From: Planctomycetota bacterium
GTDB taxonomy: Bacteria > Planctomycetota > Phycisphaerae > Phycisphaerales > SM1A02
Direction: 5' to 3'
Assembly (NCBI GenBank): GCA_009924765.1
Contig: RFQW01000117.1
Location: 1-5,914, forward strand
DNA: 5,914 nucleotides
Shown one piece after another: positions 5,840 through 5,914 of the stretch. The notes below the pieces were generated by a model. That model worked only from the letters and a program-made list of their open reading frames with translations. It made no database searches and had not been told where the DNA came from. Made by a program: the position numbers and the translations under genes. The first letter of the stretch is position 1, and the number at the start of each line of letters is the position of its first letter.

Positions 5840-5914
5840 TGGCGTCATCCATCCGTATGTGGTTTGAAAGCCCCAGAAGCGTCTCTGAGGCGGAGCAAGA
5901 TGGACCTTTCGTGT
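5839..5914 (+). CDS. Possible N-terminus of a further gene, running off the right edge
   Basis: From ATG 5839 the frame stays open for 25 complete codons to the window end (MASSIRMWFESPRSVSEAEQ...). ATG 5818, in the same frame, would lie inside the possible -10, and ATG 5857 is another option. An AGGAG at 5812-5816 is too close to ATG 5818 to serve it. Third codon positions are clearly less GC-biased than in the neighbouring genes, so this may be non-coding or recently acquired. No signal peptide or known motif is visible. Support is the open frame plus the upstream promoter-like arrangement only. Confidence 0.25.
   Translation, partial: MASSIRMWFESPRSVSEAEQDGPFV

Noticed and set aside
5800..5875. 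A tRNA, because GGGGCTT and AAGCCCC plus an A span 76 nt like an acceptor stem
   Set aside because: No T-arm (stem plus TTC loop) precedes the 3' arm, and no D-arm or anticodon stem can be drawn. Only the outer pairing and the length fit.

Overview
The window is GC-rich and densely packed. It has two tandem outer-membrane porin genes, a periplasmic DUF1573 protein, a zinc-free medium-chain dehydrogenase, a ClpS adaptor, and a truncated gene at each edge. OprB-type porins imply a Gram-negative cell. A large DUF1573 protein, an 'LHNDD'-type ClpS and no usable Shine-Dalgarno sequence before any start together suggest Planctomycetota, perhaps Phycisphaerae. That placement is inference from family resemblance, not proof.

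Layout. 1-146 (-): N-terminus of an exported or lipoprotein-like protein running off the left edge. 147-224: divergent intergenic region. 225-1643 (+) and 1685-3112 (+): paralogous OprB-like porins, 41 nt apart, each preceded by the same 14-nt leader motif. 3116-4229 (-): DUF1573 protein, convergent with the second porin (3 nt between stops) and broken by a frameshift near 3914. 4230-4292: 63-nt divergent promoter region. 4293-5325 (+): quinone-oxidoreductase-like dehydrogenase, also frameshifted, at about 5088-5097. 5379-5666 (+): intact clpS. 5667-5914: a less GC-rich tail with two perfect dyads, a possible promoter and the possible start of another gene.

How the genes relate. The two porins probably form a functional pair for uptake of small, perhaps sugar-like, solutes. 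The other genes have no obvious shared pathway and look like ordinary chromosomal neighbours. No mobile element, CRISPR array, rRNA, tRNA or defence system was recognised.

Most worth a second look: (i) -10-like hexamers sitting 6-8 nt before several start codons, with no Shine-Dalgarno, suggesting leaderless transcripts; (ii) the leader motif kept between the porin paralogs although their signal peptides have diverged; (iii) two frameshifts of the same net sense in neighbouring genes, either real lesions or assembly errors; (iv) paired dyads over a possible promoter at the right end. I see no convincing undescribed multi-gene system.
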